DNA of 30,453 bases from an uncultured Prevotella sp. (GCA_900769055.1 CAAGFF010000259.1:1-30453); one strand, 5' to 3'. Shown: positions 6,996-14,816, counted from the stretch's first letter. Numbers and translations: made by a program. The notes: generated from the letters alone by a model not told the origin.

Positions 6996-8171
6996 TCATT
7001 TCCATACTCCCATAAGCTGCTCGTTGACGCTGCGCTTTATGAATTCAATGGGCAGCTTTGCGTAGATTTCCGTTGTCTTGATGGAAGCATGCCCCATCAT
7101 CACCTGAAGCACCTCCTTGGGTACACCCTCGCCAAGTATGATGGTACAGGCAAAAGTGTGCCGGGCAACATGGCTGGTCAACGGGAACTGGCATCCCAAC
7201 GCCATGCCCACGCCCTTCAGGAACTGGTTGTACTTCTGTATCGTGTTGATGACGGGCTTGTTCTTCGTGCGCTTCAATATCTTCTCCGTGTAGGGCAAGA
7301 TGGGCACCACGAACTCTTCACCCGTCTTCAGCCTATGGCTGTGGATGTAGTTGCGTCCGTCGAGGTTGATGACGTGCTCTTCGTAATCGAAGTCGGCGGC
7401 ATCAGAGTATGCCATGCCCGTGAAAATCTGGAAGAGGAAGAAGTCGAGATACTTCCTGCTCATGTTGTCTGCCGCATTGTCTCTCATCTCCATGAGTTTC
7501 TTCACCTGCTCTTTCGTGAGATGTGGACGCTCTCCGTTCTCGCCCCGTTTGTCGATAAACCTCTGGTAGGGGTTTTCCTTGATGAGACCGAGACGGAAGG
7601 CTTCGTTGACGTAGCTCTTAAAACGCTTGTGGTAGTTGTGGATGGCGGACTGGCTCCTGACTATGCGCTGCTTTGTCTCGGGGTCCTTCTCCTCGCGCAG
7701 GAAAAGGTCGAAGGCATAGATATTCTCGAGTTTCAGGTCCTCGAACGTGTTTATCTTGCCAAAACGCTCCAGGGCCTTGTAGGTCGTCTTGTGTCCCTTC
7801 CTCGTGCCTTCCCTCAACACACGCTTCTCCAAACGCTCATGCATCCAGTCAAGGAAATCGCGCTGCTCCTTCTTCTTGTTCCGGGGAAGACGCTCCCTGA
7901 AATTCTCGATTGTCATGCGCACTTCCTCCATCTCCATACCGAGGATTATTTTTTCGACCTCAGCTACCTTTTTTGCTACCATTGCGTTATACTCGATTTT
8001 TTTCGGGTGCATAGTAACAATTCCGTTGTCCCACTGCCGTCTGTTGACCCTTACCCCTGTGGATAGGTAAGACCTCTTGCTGTTTAACGTAACTTGCACT
8101 TCTACAGTGCCTTCCGCCTTGTTGGAGGCTTCTCTCTTGCGGTCAAAAACCACTTTTACTCTTTTATCCAT
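6996..8171 (-). CDS. Tyrosine recombinase/integrase (int2), close relative of int1
   Basis: A 391-residue integrase with the same architecture as int1: arm-binding N terminus, SAM-like core-binding domain, and catalytic domain with KTGEE hairpin, HVARH, GHASIKTTEIY and nucleophile Y370. The first catalytic Arg is again Ala (FTGMAYSDA). By eye well over half of the residues match int1, and a 37-bp stretch is identical in DNA (7580-7616 and 4815-4851). It is the island gene nearest tRNA-Lys, about 240 bp away, which fits an element entering near that tRNA. Its own attachment sites were not identified, and no -33/-7 promoter was clear in 8172-8357. Confidence 0.9.
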   Translation of the reverse strand: MDKRVKVVFDRKREASNKAEGTVEVQVTLNSKRSYLSTGVRVNRRQWDNGIVTMHPKKIEYNAMVAKKVAEVEKIILGMEMEEVRMTIENFRERLPRNKKKEQRDFLDWMHERLEKRVLREGTRKGHKTTYKALERFGKINTFEDLKLENIYAFDLFLREEKDPETKQRIVRSQSAIHNYHKRFKSYVNEAFRLGLIKENPYQRFIDKRGENGERPHLTKEQVKKLMEMRDNAADNMSRKYLDFFLFQIFTGMAYSDAADFDYEEHVINLDGRNYIHSHRLKTGEEFVVPILPYTEKILKRTKNKPVINTIQKYNQFLKGVGMALGCQFPLTSHVARHTFACTIILGEGVPKEVLQVMMGHASIKTTEIYAKLPIEFIKRSVNEQLMGVWK

Positions 8172-8357
8172 TATAGTAGCAATTTTTAGGGGGCTGGAGC
8201 AGATTTGGTATCAAAAGCCGTCCCAGTGGAAGGAGGTGTTCTGGTAAAATGCAGCCCATAGCCCAGATTTAACAACTAAGCCACAAAACTACTGCCTTTA
8301 CCTCATTGCTAACATAACCTGTTAATAATCAACTATTTGACTTTGAATGTGGACATG
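8172..8357. other. Gap between int2 and the tRNA-Lys terminator
   Basis: This stretch should contain the right junction of the island if int2 belongs to an element inserted here. I see no gene, no good promoter and no copy of the tRNA-Lys 3' end in it. The exact boundary therefore cannot be placed from this window. Confidence 0.4.
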
Positions 8358-8384
8358 AAAAAAGGACTTCCGAAGAAGTCCTTT
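8358..8384 (-). terminator. UUCG-loop terminator of tRNA-Lys
   Basis: On the minus strand a perfect 10-bp stem (8361-8370 with 8375-8384) closes a C(UUCG)G tetraloop and runs into six Ts. It lies 26 nt past the 3' end of the tRNA. This is a very stable intrinsic terminator, and its survival shows the tRNA unit was not disrupted. Confidence 0.9.
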
Positions 8385-8409
8385 ATTTCTGACCCTTAGG
8401 GCTTTACTG

Positions 8410-8482
8410 TGACCCGCATGGGGCTCGAACCCATGACCCCAACATTAAAAGTGTTGTGCTCTACCAGCTGAGCTAGCGAGTC
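8410..8482 (-). tRNA. tRNA-Lys (anticodon TTT)
   Basis: The minus strand folds into a complete 73-nt cloverleaf: a 7-bp acceptor stem with one G-U pair, a GCTC/GAGC D stem, a perfect 5-bp anticodon stem around the loop CTTTTAA, an ATGGG/CCCAT T stem with TTCGAGC loop, and discriminator A. CCA is not encoded. The anticodon TTT reads Lys AAA and AAG. It is the core-genome gene closest to the island. Confidence 0.95.
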
Positions 8483-8510
8483 TTTGTACCATCTCTTATA
8501 AAAAGCGGTG

Positions 8511-8542
8511 CAAAGTTACAACAATCTTTCGACATGAACAAA
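8511..8542 (-). promoter_or_regulatory. Promoter of tRNA-Lys
   Basis: TTTG (8542-8539), a 20-nt spacer and TAACTTTG (8518-8511) match the Bacteroidota housekeeping promoter exactly. The box ends 28 nt before the tRNA. Confidence 0.85.
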
Positions 8543-8626
8543 TAAAACGGTGTTTTTTTGCACTTTTTCTTCTATGCCTGTTACGTTAGATGATGATTAA
8601 TCGTCACGAACACGTGGCAGATGGTG

Positions 8627-9697
8627 TCATGTATGATGCTCCTTTGTCACATACCTCTGCCAATATGCTATGAGCAACGTAGTCAAAGGCAGGGCGATGA
8701 TAAGCCCCAGAAAACCAAGGAGGGCACCCCATACAGACAATGACAACAACAGGATTGCTGGATTGAGCCCCATAGCCTTGCCCATAATCTTTGGTGTCAC
8801 CACCATGTCGGTAATTACCTGCACAAGGCAGAACAGTCCCACGGCAAGTCCAAATACCCACCAGAAGTTCTGGCCTGTATCAGCAGCCTTGAGCATGGCA
8901 AGGAATGCCGTCGGTATGATGGCGAAGGTATGGAGATAGGGCACAAGGTCGAGTATGCCGATGAGTATTCCCAAACCAATAGCCATCGGGAAGTCCATAA
9001 TGGTGAAGCCAATGCAGAACATTATGCCCATGCACAAGGCAACAAGTCCTTGCCCACGAATATAGTTGTTGAGCTCACGCTCAACGTCCTTCATCAACTC
9101 ACGCCAGAACGGCCGGTTTTTTTCTGGGAATATCCTTATCCAGTTGGTTGTAAGGAACTCGTAGTCAAGGAGTATGAAAAACATGTAGAGGAGGGTTATC
9201 ATGGAGGCCACGATGCTGAGAATGACATTGGCCGTCTGTCCGACAAAGGCGAACAGCTTTGGCATTGTGGTCTTCATGGCATCCGAAAAGTCCTCGCTCT
9301 TGAAAAAGCGTTCTATCTCCAAGCGATGGTCGTGGAGCCAACCCTGTATCATGGCCGTGAAATTGTCGGTATGGGTTGTCTGCTGAACATATTTCGAGAG
9401 AACATCTCCAAGTTTCTGGAACTGCTCTATCATCGGTGGGATGATGAGCCACACAAGTCCGCCAATCACTCCGATTACAAAGACGAGCGTCAGTATGATG
9501 GCCAGTGCCCTTACCCGCACACGCATCTTATCCTGTACGAAGCGGACTATCGGATAAAGAAGGTAGGCAAAGAGCCATGCAACGAAGAACGGCAACAGTA
9601 CACCGCTCAGATAATTCATCGTGAGCAACACAAATACGACCAAAAGCAGCAATCCTGCCTTGCGTATAAACTTGTCAAAGGTAATCTTGTCCTGCAT
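8627..9697 (-). CDS. AI-2E family (YdiK/PerM-type) membrane transporter
   Basis: A 356-residue inner-membrane protein with about seven or eight hydrophobic helices: a paired set at residues about 12-90, a central soluble stretch (about 95-155), then a C-terminal bundle. The end carries the family signature region (VVTPKIMGKAMGLNPAILLLSLSVWG.LLGFLGLIIALPL). AI-2E family members export small molecules or ions; the substrate cannot be told from sequence, and a link to autoinducer-2 is shown for only a few. The length is normal. It follows tdk by 69 nt and may share its transcript. Confidence 0.9.
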   Translation of the reverse strand: MQDKITFDKFIRKAGLLLLVVFVLLTMNYLSGVLLPFFVAWLFAYLLYPIVRFVQDKMRVRVRALAIILTLVFVIGVIGGLVWLIIPPMIEQFQKLGDVLSKYVQQTTHTDNFTAMIQGWLHDHRLEIERFFKSEDFSDAMKTTMPKLFAFVGQTANVILSIVASMITLLYMFFILLDYEFLTTNWIRIFPEKNRPFWRELMKDVERELNNYIRGQGLVALCMGIMFCIGFTIMDFPMAIGLGILIGILDLVPYLHTFAIIPTAFLAMLKAADTGQNFWWVFGLAVGLFCLVQVITDMVVTPKIMGKAMGLNPAILLLSLSVWGALLGFLGLIIALPLTTLLIAYWQRYVTKEHHT

Positions 9698-9766
9698 GTT
9701 CCTAAGCTAAATAAAGGTGTGGGTATACAAAATACCACCATAAATAAATCCCATCTCCTGTTTCCA

Positions 9767-10348
9767 CTATCGGTGCTCTTCTGTCTCCCTGCGGTAACAC
9801 TCCCTGCACAACGGCTCATACTCTGCTTGCTCGCCGAGCATCACCCTCTTGTTGTTTGCAACGAGCCTGTGGCTGACGTATGCGAGCGAGCCGCACCTCA
9901 CGCAGATTGCATGTACCTTGGTAACCTCATCGGCTATGGCACACAGAGCTGGCATCGGTCCGAACGGCTTGCCCTTATAGTCCATGTCCAGACCTGCCAC
10001 AATGACTCTCACGCCCCTGTTGGCAAGCTCATTACACACGGCAACAAGTCCCTCGTCGAAGAACTGGGCCTCGTCAATGCCTACGACATCGGTCTCAGAC
10101 GACATCAGGAGTATCGACGCAGATGAGTCAACGGGAGTGCTCGGTATCACATTATGGTCGTGGCTCACCACATCTTCATCGCTGTAACGCACATCTATGG
10201 CAGGCTTAAATATCTCAACCCGCTGCTTGGCAAACTTGGCGCGTCGCATACGGCGTATCAGCTCCTCGGTCTTGCCTGAGAACATAGACCCGCACACCAC
10301 TTCAATTCTTCCGGGGCGGTGTGTCTCCCCTGTAAGGTTTTCAATCAT
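9767..10348 (-). CDS. tdk: Thymidine kinase
   Basis: This 193-residue protein is a type II thymidine kinase, which phosphorylates thymidine to dTMP in nucleoside salvage. It shows the P-loop GSMFSGKT (residues 20-27), the DEAQF motif with catalytic Glu93, and a structural zinc site with C149, C152, C181 and C184. The length is typical. The ATG at 10348 lies only 8 nt beyond the -7 box of a strong promoter, so the mRNA should be nearly leaderless. It is followed by the AI-2E transporter gene. Confidence 0.95.
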   Translation of the reverse strand: MIENLTGETHRPGRIEVVCGSMFSGKTEELIRRMRRAKFAKQRVEIFKPAIDVRYSDEDVVSHDHNVIPSTPVDSSASILLMSSETDVVGIDEAQFFDEGLVAVCNELANRGVRVIVAGLDMDYKGKPFGPMPALCAIADEVTKVHAICVRCGSLAYVSHRLVANNKRVMLGEQAEYEPLCRECYRRETEEHR

Positions 10349-10356
10349 AATAATTG

Positions 10357-10387
10357 CAAAGTTAGTGTATGCGAGTGATATGACAAA
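10357..10387 (-). promoter_or_regulatory. Promoter of tdk
   Basis: TTTG (10387-10384), 19-nt spacer, TAACTTTG (10364-10357): an exact consensus match. The box ends 8 nt before the tdk start codon, leaving a leader of only a few nucleotides. Confidence 0.85.
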
Positions 10388-10440
10388 ATCGAAGAGGATT
10401 TTTTTTGTTTTTTACACATCCTGGGGATAGCAACACATGC

Positions 10441-10524
10441 GAGGGAGGTGAGGGGTTCAAGGGTTCGAGAGGTTTGAGGGGTTCGAAAAGTTCGAAAGGT
10501 GTTAGGGGTTCGAGGATTTGAGGG
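10441..10524. repeat. Degenerate GGGGTTCGA tandem repeat array
   Basis: The gap between tadA and the tdk promoter is a run of imperfect repeats about 9-11 bp long, variants of GGGGTTCGA and GGTTTGA. They are too irregular for CRISPR and encode nothing convincing. The array begins 2 nt after the tadA stop. Confidence 0.65.
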
Positions 10525-10526
10525 CA

Positions 10527-10979
10527 TTAGCGGCGTGACTTGAAGAACTGTTGCATAATGGTTCTGCACTCTTCTTCAAGAACACCATCAGTAACTGATG
10601 TTTTCGGATGTAGGGCATCGGGAGCGAAGCGTCTGAAGCCACGCTTATCATCGGCAGCTCCATAGACGATTCTCTCTATCTGGCTCCACCCCAATGCTCC
10701 TGCGCACATCACACACGGCTCCACAGTCACGTACAGGGTACAACCCTTAAGGTATTTTCCTCCCAGCATGTTGGCGGCAGCCGTTATGGCCTGCATCTCA
10801 GCATGAGCGGTAACATCGTGGAGGGTCTCGGTAAGATTGTGGGCACGGCTGATGATACGTCCGTTGCAGACTATGACGGCACCAATGGGAATCTCGCCAT
10901 TGGTGCCAGCCTTTTCCGCCTCCTTGAGAGCCATGCGCATGAAAGCCTCATCGGCTCTTAACTGTTCGTCCTGCGTCAT
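10527..10979 (-). CDS. tadA: tRNA-specific adenosine deaminase TadA
   Basis: A 150-residue cytidine/deoxycytidylate deaminase fold protein that converts A34 to inosine in the tRNA-Arg wobble position. The zinc site is complete: H59 and the proton-shuttling E61 in TAHAEMQ, C89 and C92 in PCVMCAG. The length is typical of bacterial TadA. Its ATG overlaps the pyrH stop (TGATG), so translation is probably coupled to pyrH. The start codon and family are clear; a guanine deaminase is the only close alternative and is less likely given the motif. Confidence 0.93.
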   Translation of the reverse strand: MTQDEQLRADEAFMRMALKEAEKAGTNGEIPIGAVIVCNGRIISRAHNLTETLHDVTAHAEMQAITAAANMLGGKYLKGCTLYVTVEPCVMCAGALGWSQIERIVYGAADDKRGFRRFAPDALHPKTSVTDGVLEEECRTIMQQFFKSRR

Positions 10980-11689
10980 CAGTTGTGTACAAGTGTACCT
11001 ATGTCCTCACCATCCATTACCTTCTTGAGGTTGCCCACGATGTCCATATTGAACACATAGATGGGGAGATTGTTCTCGCGGCACATGCAGATAGCCGTAA
11101 GGTCCATGACTTTAAGTCCACGCTCAAGCACCTCAGAGTAGGTGATATCAGAGAACTTTGTTGCCGTCGGGTCTTTCTCAGGGTCTGCGGTATAAATGCC
11201 GTCTACGCGCGTGCCCTTGAGCATAACGTCAGCTTCAATCTCAATACCACGGAGGGATGAGCCTGTGTCTGTAGTGAAGTATGGGCTTCCTGTTCCAGCA
11301 GAGAATATGCACACATATCCTGCTTCCATAGCCTCAATGGCCTTCCACTTGCTGTAGAACTCGCCAATAGGCTCCATGCGAATTGCCGTGAGCACCTTGT
11401 TCTTCACGCCAAAGGCACCAAGAGCAGAACTTAACGCAAGGGAATTGATGACCGTAGCGCACATGCCCATCTGGTCGCCCTTAACACGGTCAAAGCCTTT
11501 TTGTGAGCCACTCAGACCGCGGAAGATGTTTCCACCACCAATGACGATGCTTATCTGTACGCCCATCCCAGCAATTTCCTTTATCTGTCGTGCATAGTCT
11601 TCAAGACGCTCAGGGTCTATGCCGTACCCTTGCTTGCCCATGAGGCTCTCGCCGCTGAGCTTCAACAGTATTCTTTTAAATCGTGCCAT
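10979..11689 (-). CDS. pyrH: UMP kinase
   Basis: The 236-residue protein belongs to the amino acid kinase fold family and makes UDP from UMP and ATP, an essential pyrimidine step. It starts with the KRILLKLSGESL phosphate-binding segment, followed by GGGNIFRG, a central MCATVINSLAL region and the C-terminal DLTAICMCRENNLPI segment, all diagnostic of PyrH. The length is standard. It is followed by tadA with a one-base overlap. In many Bacteroidota pyrH lies near frr or tsf; here it does not. The upstream gap contains a heptamer array and no clear promoter. Confidence 0.96.
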   Translation of the reverse strand: MARFKRILLKLSGESLMGKQGYGIDPERLEDYARQIKEIAGMGVQISIVIGGGNIFRGLSGSQKGFDRVKGDQMGMCATVINSLALSSALGAFGVKNKVLTAIRMEPIGEFYSKWKAIEAMEAGYVCIFSAGTGSPYFTTDTGSSLRGIEIEADVMLKGTRVDGIYTADPEKDPTATKFSDITYSEVLERGLKVMDLTAICMCRENNLPIYVFNMDIVGNLKKVMDGEDIGTLVHN

Positions 11690-11769
11690 ATTATATAAAT
11701 ATTAATAGGTATATATAGATATTTTCTTAAATTACCGTCTTGACTGATGTCACCATTCGTCCTTTGCAC

Positions 11770-11839
11770 TTAGACCTTTGACCTTAGACCTTCGACCTTT
11801 GACCTTTGACCTTAGACCTTAGACCTTAGACCTTTGTCC
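11770..11839. repeat. Ten tandem heptamers (TTAGACC/TTTGACC)
   Basis: Ten contiguous 7-bp units, TTAGACC five times, TTTGACC three times, one TTCGACC and one TTTGTCC, fill the gap between the birA stop (2 nt away) and the pyrH upstream region. The period is exact and only the third and fourth bases vary apart from the last unit. The 11690-11769 remainder shows nothing else. Confidence 0.9.
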
Positions 11840-11841
11840 CC

Positions 11842-12573
11842 TCACACTAAGAACTCCACCGCCTTGAACGCATACCTCCTAAAGTGGCAGTCCTTATCAC
11901 GCAGCACAAGATGGCCATCGTCCTCAACCTCGACAATGGCGGCATCAAATATGCCGTTGGCATCGCGATAGGCATGAAAGCCGTGACGGCGATAGAGGGC
12001 AGCATGGTATAGGTCGGATATGTCCGCATACCGTCCGTCAAGGAGCATTGCATAGTATTTGCAGAATGCCTCGACAATTCTGCTGAGCAATTCCGTTATG
12101 TCTTCCTCCTGTCCCGTGATGGCTGACAAAGATACGGGATTGGGAGCATTGCTTGTAAACGTCCACTGATTGACATTAATCCCCACGCCGAAGATGCATC
12201 GTCCGAGTCCCTTGCCCGACACTGTGGTCTCTATAAGCGTTCCACTAATCTTAAGGTTGTGCCAATATATGTCGTTTGGCCATTTCAGCTCAAAGCCCTC
12301 CGCATAGCCATCGAGGGCTTCCTTCAAGGCTACCGCCATTGTCATGGAGAGTACGAACTGGCTGGCAACTGGTATGGTATGAGGTCGTACCATTAGCGAG
12401 AACAAGAGGTTCTTGCCATCCTCACTCTCCCAAGTGTTGCTACCTTGTCCACGTCCTGCCGTCTGGTAGTCGGCCTTGACAACCACAATGTCGTCGTTGT
12501 CGTTCATGACGTACCCACGCAGGTAGTTGTTGGTGCTGTCAGTAGAGTGAAGGTTTATGGTGCGGATATTCAT
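11842..12573 (-). CDS. birA: Biotin--[acetyl-CoA carboxylase] ligase
   Basis: A 243-residue biotin protein ligase that activates biotin as biotinyl-AMP and attaches it to carboxyl-carrier proteins. The adenylate/biotin loop AGRGQGSNTW is at residues 39-48, with KWPNDIYW and KISGTLIE further on and GVGINVNQ after that. It has no N-terminal HTH domain, so it is the group I type that does not act as a transcriptional repressor. It is the last gene of the psd-to-birA run, 6 nt after yraN. Confidence 0.95.
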   Translation of the reverse strand: MNIRTINLHSTDSTNNYLRGYVMNDNDDIVVVKADYQTAGRGQGSNTWESEDGKNLLFSLMVRPHTIPVASQFVLSMTMAVALKEALDGYAEGFELKWPNDIYWHNLKISGTLIETTVSGKGLGRCIFGVGINVNQWTFTSNAPNPVSLSAITGQEEDITELLSRIVEAFCKYYAMLLDGRYADISDLYHAALYRRHGFHAYRDANGIFDAAIVEVEDDGHLVLRDKDCHFRRYAFKAVEFLV

Positions 12574-12579
12574 ATTCGA

Positions 12580-12960
12580 TTAAAGCAAATTGGGATTGAA
12601 GGCATCGACTATATGCTCATAGCTCTCGACATTGTTTTCCTCTCCGATGATGGAAATGATGTCGAAGCGCACCTCCTCGGTGACATTGAACATCTTGATA
12701 TACTGGTTTGCTATAAGACGGAGATTGAGAATCTTCTTCCTGTCCACAGCATCTTCTGGCAACACGGCCTGCTTACGGGAGCGTGTCTTGACTTCGACGA
12801 AAACTATCATTCTGCGATCAGGCGTATAGGCGATGATATCTAAGTCACGATGGCTACGCGGAGGCCTCCAATCGGTCTCGACAAGAATGTAGCCTTCCCT
12901 GTCCAACATGTCAAGAGCATAGCGTTCTCCCCATTTGCCGACATCGTTGTGTTGTGCCAT
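12580..12960 (-). CDS. YraN family (UPF0102) nuclease-like protein
   Basis: A 126-residue protein with the restriction-endonuclease-like fold of the YraN family: GKWGERYALDML near the N terminus, then the PD-(D/E)xK core as RDLDIIAY and FVEVKTRS. The family is often near DNA repair or rnhB genes and is thought to handle DNA ends or Holliday-like structures, but its role is poorly known. The length is typical. It lies between the DUF4834 gene and birA with gaps of 17 and 6 nt. Confidence 0.85.
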   Translation of the reverse strand: MAQHNDVGKWGERYALDMLDREGYILVETDWRPPRSHRDLDIIAYTPDRRMIVFVEVKTRSRKQAVLPEDAVDRKKILNLRLIANQYIKMFNVTEEVRFDIISIIGEENNVESYEHIVDAFNPNLL

Positions 12961-12977
12961 ACGTTTCCGCTGTTTTG

Positions 12978-13259
12978 TTATTCGGTATAGTCAACATATT
13001 CCCCCTCATCGGCTGGAATAATCTTACGTTTTGCTGTTCCAGGGTCACGGGTATCAATAATTGTTCCGTCAGGTGTTGCGTTGCTGTAGCCATGATATCC
13101 AGCGTTCTGCTGACTGCCACGGTCATTCTTTGCAGCACCACCCTTAAAGAGACTTGCGAAGCCCCTTACCTTATGGTAGATGACAAAAACCAGTATGCCT
13201 ACTGCTACAAGGGCAGCTACGATGAAAGCTAAGATTAAAGAGAGGAATAATTTCAGCAT
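12978..13259 (-). CDS. DUF4834 family small membrane protein
   Basis: A 93-residue protein with one N-terminal membrane helix (residues about 4-28), a basic stretch (VRGFASLFKGG), and a soluble tail ending EGEYVDYTE. It matches the pattern of DUF4834 proteins, found next to phospholipid genes in Bacteroidales; the function is unknown. Its start overlaps the pssA stop by 7 nt (ATGCTGA), so it is translationally coupled to pssA. A role in membrane biogenesis would be guilt by association only. Confidence 0.75.
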   Translation of the reverse strand: MLKLFLSLILAFIVAALVAVGILVFVIYHKVRGFASLFKGGAAKNDRGSQQNAGYHGYSNATPDGTIIDTRDPGTAKRKIIPADEGEYVDYTE

Positions 13260-13975
13260 GGCTGTTTTCTGTTACGGATGTTTACCAACGCAGAGAGGAG
13301 GACATACCATGCAATGATGATTGCGAATGCCGTCACACCAAAGACGATAAGCAATGGAACGCAGGTAATCAGAAACAGATACTTAACTTGGTTGCCTTTC
13401 CATCCCCAATGCTTGAACTTCAGGGCAAACATTGGTATCTCGGATACAAGCAGCCAGCAGCTGAGCAATATCATGCAAACAACAACGGGAACCATCCACA
13501 TGGTGTTCTCGATGAAGTCGCGGGCACCTACAAGCAACGATCCCCAGAACAGGGCGTTGGCTGGTGTGGGCAGACCGATGAAGCCCATAGCCTGACGCTC
13601 GTCAAGATTGAACTTCGCAAGCCTCAATGCTGAGAAAGCCGCTATGAGGAACGCCATAAAAGGAATGTATGGCTGTATTGGGGAAAGGAAAGCAGGATAA
13701 TCCATGATTTCCATCTCGTAGAATACTATTGCCGCCGGAGCCATTCCGAAGGTTATGTCATCGGCAAGCGAGTCGAGTTCCTTGCCTATGGATGACGACA
13801 CATGCAGGAGTCGTGCGCTCATGCCATCAAAGAAATCGAAGACGGCCCCAATGATTATCCACAGCAAAGCAAGGTGTGTCTCACCCATGAATGCGCTCAA
13901 CGTGGCTATGCAGCCTGATATGAGGTTGCAGCAGGTGATAGTGTTAGGGATGTTTCTTGTAATAATGTTTGCCAT
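13253..13975 (-). CDS. pssA: CDP-diacylglycerol--serine O-phosphatidyltransferase
   Basis: A 240-residue integral membrane enzyme that makes phosphatidylserine from CDP-diacylglycerol and serine. The CDP-alcohol phosphatidyltransferase signature is complete (DGMSAR, then G and two Asp residues in GKELDSLADD, about residues 48-70). Six or more hydrophobic helices follow the family layout. It lies 23 nt after psd, which decarboxylates its product, so the two form the phosphatidylethanolamine pathway. Confidence 0.95.
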   Translation of the reverse strand: MANIITRNIPNTITCCNLISGCIATLSAFMGETHLALLWIIIGAVFDFFDGMSARLLHVSSSIGKELDSLADDITFGMAPAAIVFYEMEIMDYPAFLSPIQPYIPFMAFLIAAFSALRLAKFNLDERQAMGFIGLPTPANALFWGSLLVGARDFIENTMWMVPVVVCMILLSCWLLVSEIPMFALKFKHWGWKGNQVKYLFLITCVPLLIVFGVTAFAIIIAWYVLLSALVNIRNRKQPC

Positions 13976-13998
13976 AGGAAATAATTTGTAAGCCCTTT

Positions 13999-14691
13999 CT
14001 ATTTCAGCTTAGCTATGACGGTCAGGTCACCAGTAGTAGCCTGTCCCATCTTCACGCACACCTCAGAGTCAGCAGGCAGATAAACATCCACACGAGACCC
14101 AAGCTTAATGAAGCCAAGATGCTCATCGATGTAGCAATCCTCGCCTTCCTTGGCGTATGTGACGATACGGCGTGCCACGGCACCAGCTATCTGGCGACAC
14201 AATATATCCTTACCGTCGGGAGTTGTTATCATGATGTCAGCATGCTCGTTTTCCTCGCTGGCCTTCGGCAGCCATGCCTTGTGGTAGTTGCCGTCGAAAT
14301 GCTTCACGAACTTCACCTTGCCGTCAACGGGGAACCAGTTGGCGTGGACATTGAACAAACTCATGAAAATGGATATCATAAGCCTGCGGTCATGGAAGTA
14401 CTCGTTTTCCTCCACCTCCTCAATAACCACTATCCTGCCATCAGCAGGGGCAACAACGATATTCTCGGTATCCTCGCTGGTGAAATACCTAATGGGGCAC
14501 CGATAGAAATTGAGCACTATGGCATAAACTGTTCCAAGGATAACTACGAAAGCCCAGAACGGCACCTTGGTATCAAACGCCTGCCAGAGAATGGTCGACA
14601 CAGCGACAATTCCCATCAGTCCATAGAGCAGGGTATCGGTACCCTCGTGGTGTATTCTTATCTTTTTAATCTTCTTAATTTTATTGCCCAT
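13999..14691 (-). CDS. psd: Phosphatidylserine decarboxylase proenzyme
   Basis: A 230-residue decarboxylase of the shorter (archaeal-type) subfamily. Two membrane helices lie near the N terminus (residues about 20-60). The self-cleavage motif is LGSRVDVYLP near the C terminus; cleavage between Gly and Ser would generate the pyruvoyl group. It makes phosphatidylethanolamine. As the first gene of the operon it has its own promoter, divergent from dnaE. Confidence 0.95.
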   Translation of the reverse strand: MGNKIKKIKKIRIHHEGTDTLLYGLMGIVAVSTILWQAFDTKVPFWAFVVILGTVYAIVLNFYRCPIRYFTSEDTENIVVAPADGRIVVIEEVEENEYFHDRRLMISIFMSLFNVHANWFPVDGKVKFVKHFDGNYHKAWLPKASEENEHADIMITTPDGKDILCRQIAGAVARRIVTYAKEGEDCYIDEHLGFIKLGSRVDVYLPADSEVCVKMGQATTGDLTVIAKLK

Positions 14692-14716
14692 GAAAGTTTG
14701 CGACTATAATTTGTTG

Positions 14717-14747
14717 CAAAGATAATTAATTTTTATCTATCCTCAAA
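14717..14747 (-). promoter_or_regulatory. Promoter of the psd operon
   Basis: TTTG (14747-14744), 19-nt spacer, TATCTTTG (14724-14717) is an exact consensus match, 25 nt before the psd ATG. It is divergent from the dnaE promoter with about 17 bp between the -33 elements. Confidence 0.85.
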
Positions 14748-14764
14748 ATTTTCGCTGTTATTCT

Positions 14765-14795
14765 TTTGCCCATCGGCTTTTTTGTAGTAACTTTA
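14765..14795 (+). promoter_or_regulatory. Promoter of dnaE
   Basis: TTTG (14765-14768), 19-nt spacer, TAACTTTA (14788-14795), one base off the consensus at its last position. It places the transcript start after 14800, which rules out the upstream TTG at 14766 as the start codon. Confidence 0.75.
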
Positions 14796-14816
14796 CGGCT
14801 CAAAAACCAAAACAAC

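Larger units (their letters stand above)
222..8357. mobile_element. Remnant of one or two integrative elements beside tRNA-Lys
   Basis: The region combines two tyrosine recombinases, an excisionase-like HTH protein, a RepA-like ATPase, a primase and the start of a DUF4134 transfer operon. Together these are the parts of a Bacteroidota integrative conjugative or mobilizable element. No relaxase, coupling protein, TraG ATPase or mobilisation gene is visible, and the transfer operon breaks at about 263, so the element is incomplete within the window. The two related integrases suggest tandem or nested insertions. The boundaries are approximate: no matching att repeats were found. Confidence 0.6.

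Noticed and set aside
6975..8066. A 363-codon plus-strand open frame opposite int2
   Set aside because: It is the complement of the integrase; its His/Leu/Val-rich product mirrors the codon pattern of the real gene, and a similar shadow lies opposite int1.
8172..8410. Attachment site formed by the tRNA-Lys 3' end
   Set aside because: No second copy of the tRNA end is found in the window, and the tRNA terminator is intact, so direct insertion into the tRNA is not supported.
11770..11839. Possible CRISPR array in the heptamer region
   Set aside because: Units of 7 bp are contiguous without spacers, and no cas gene is present.
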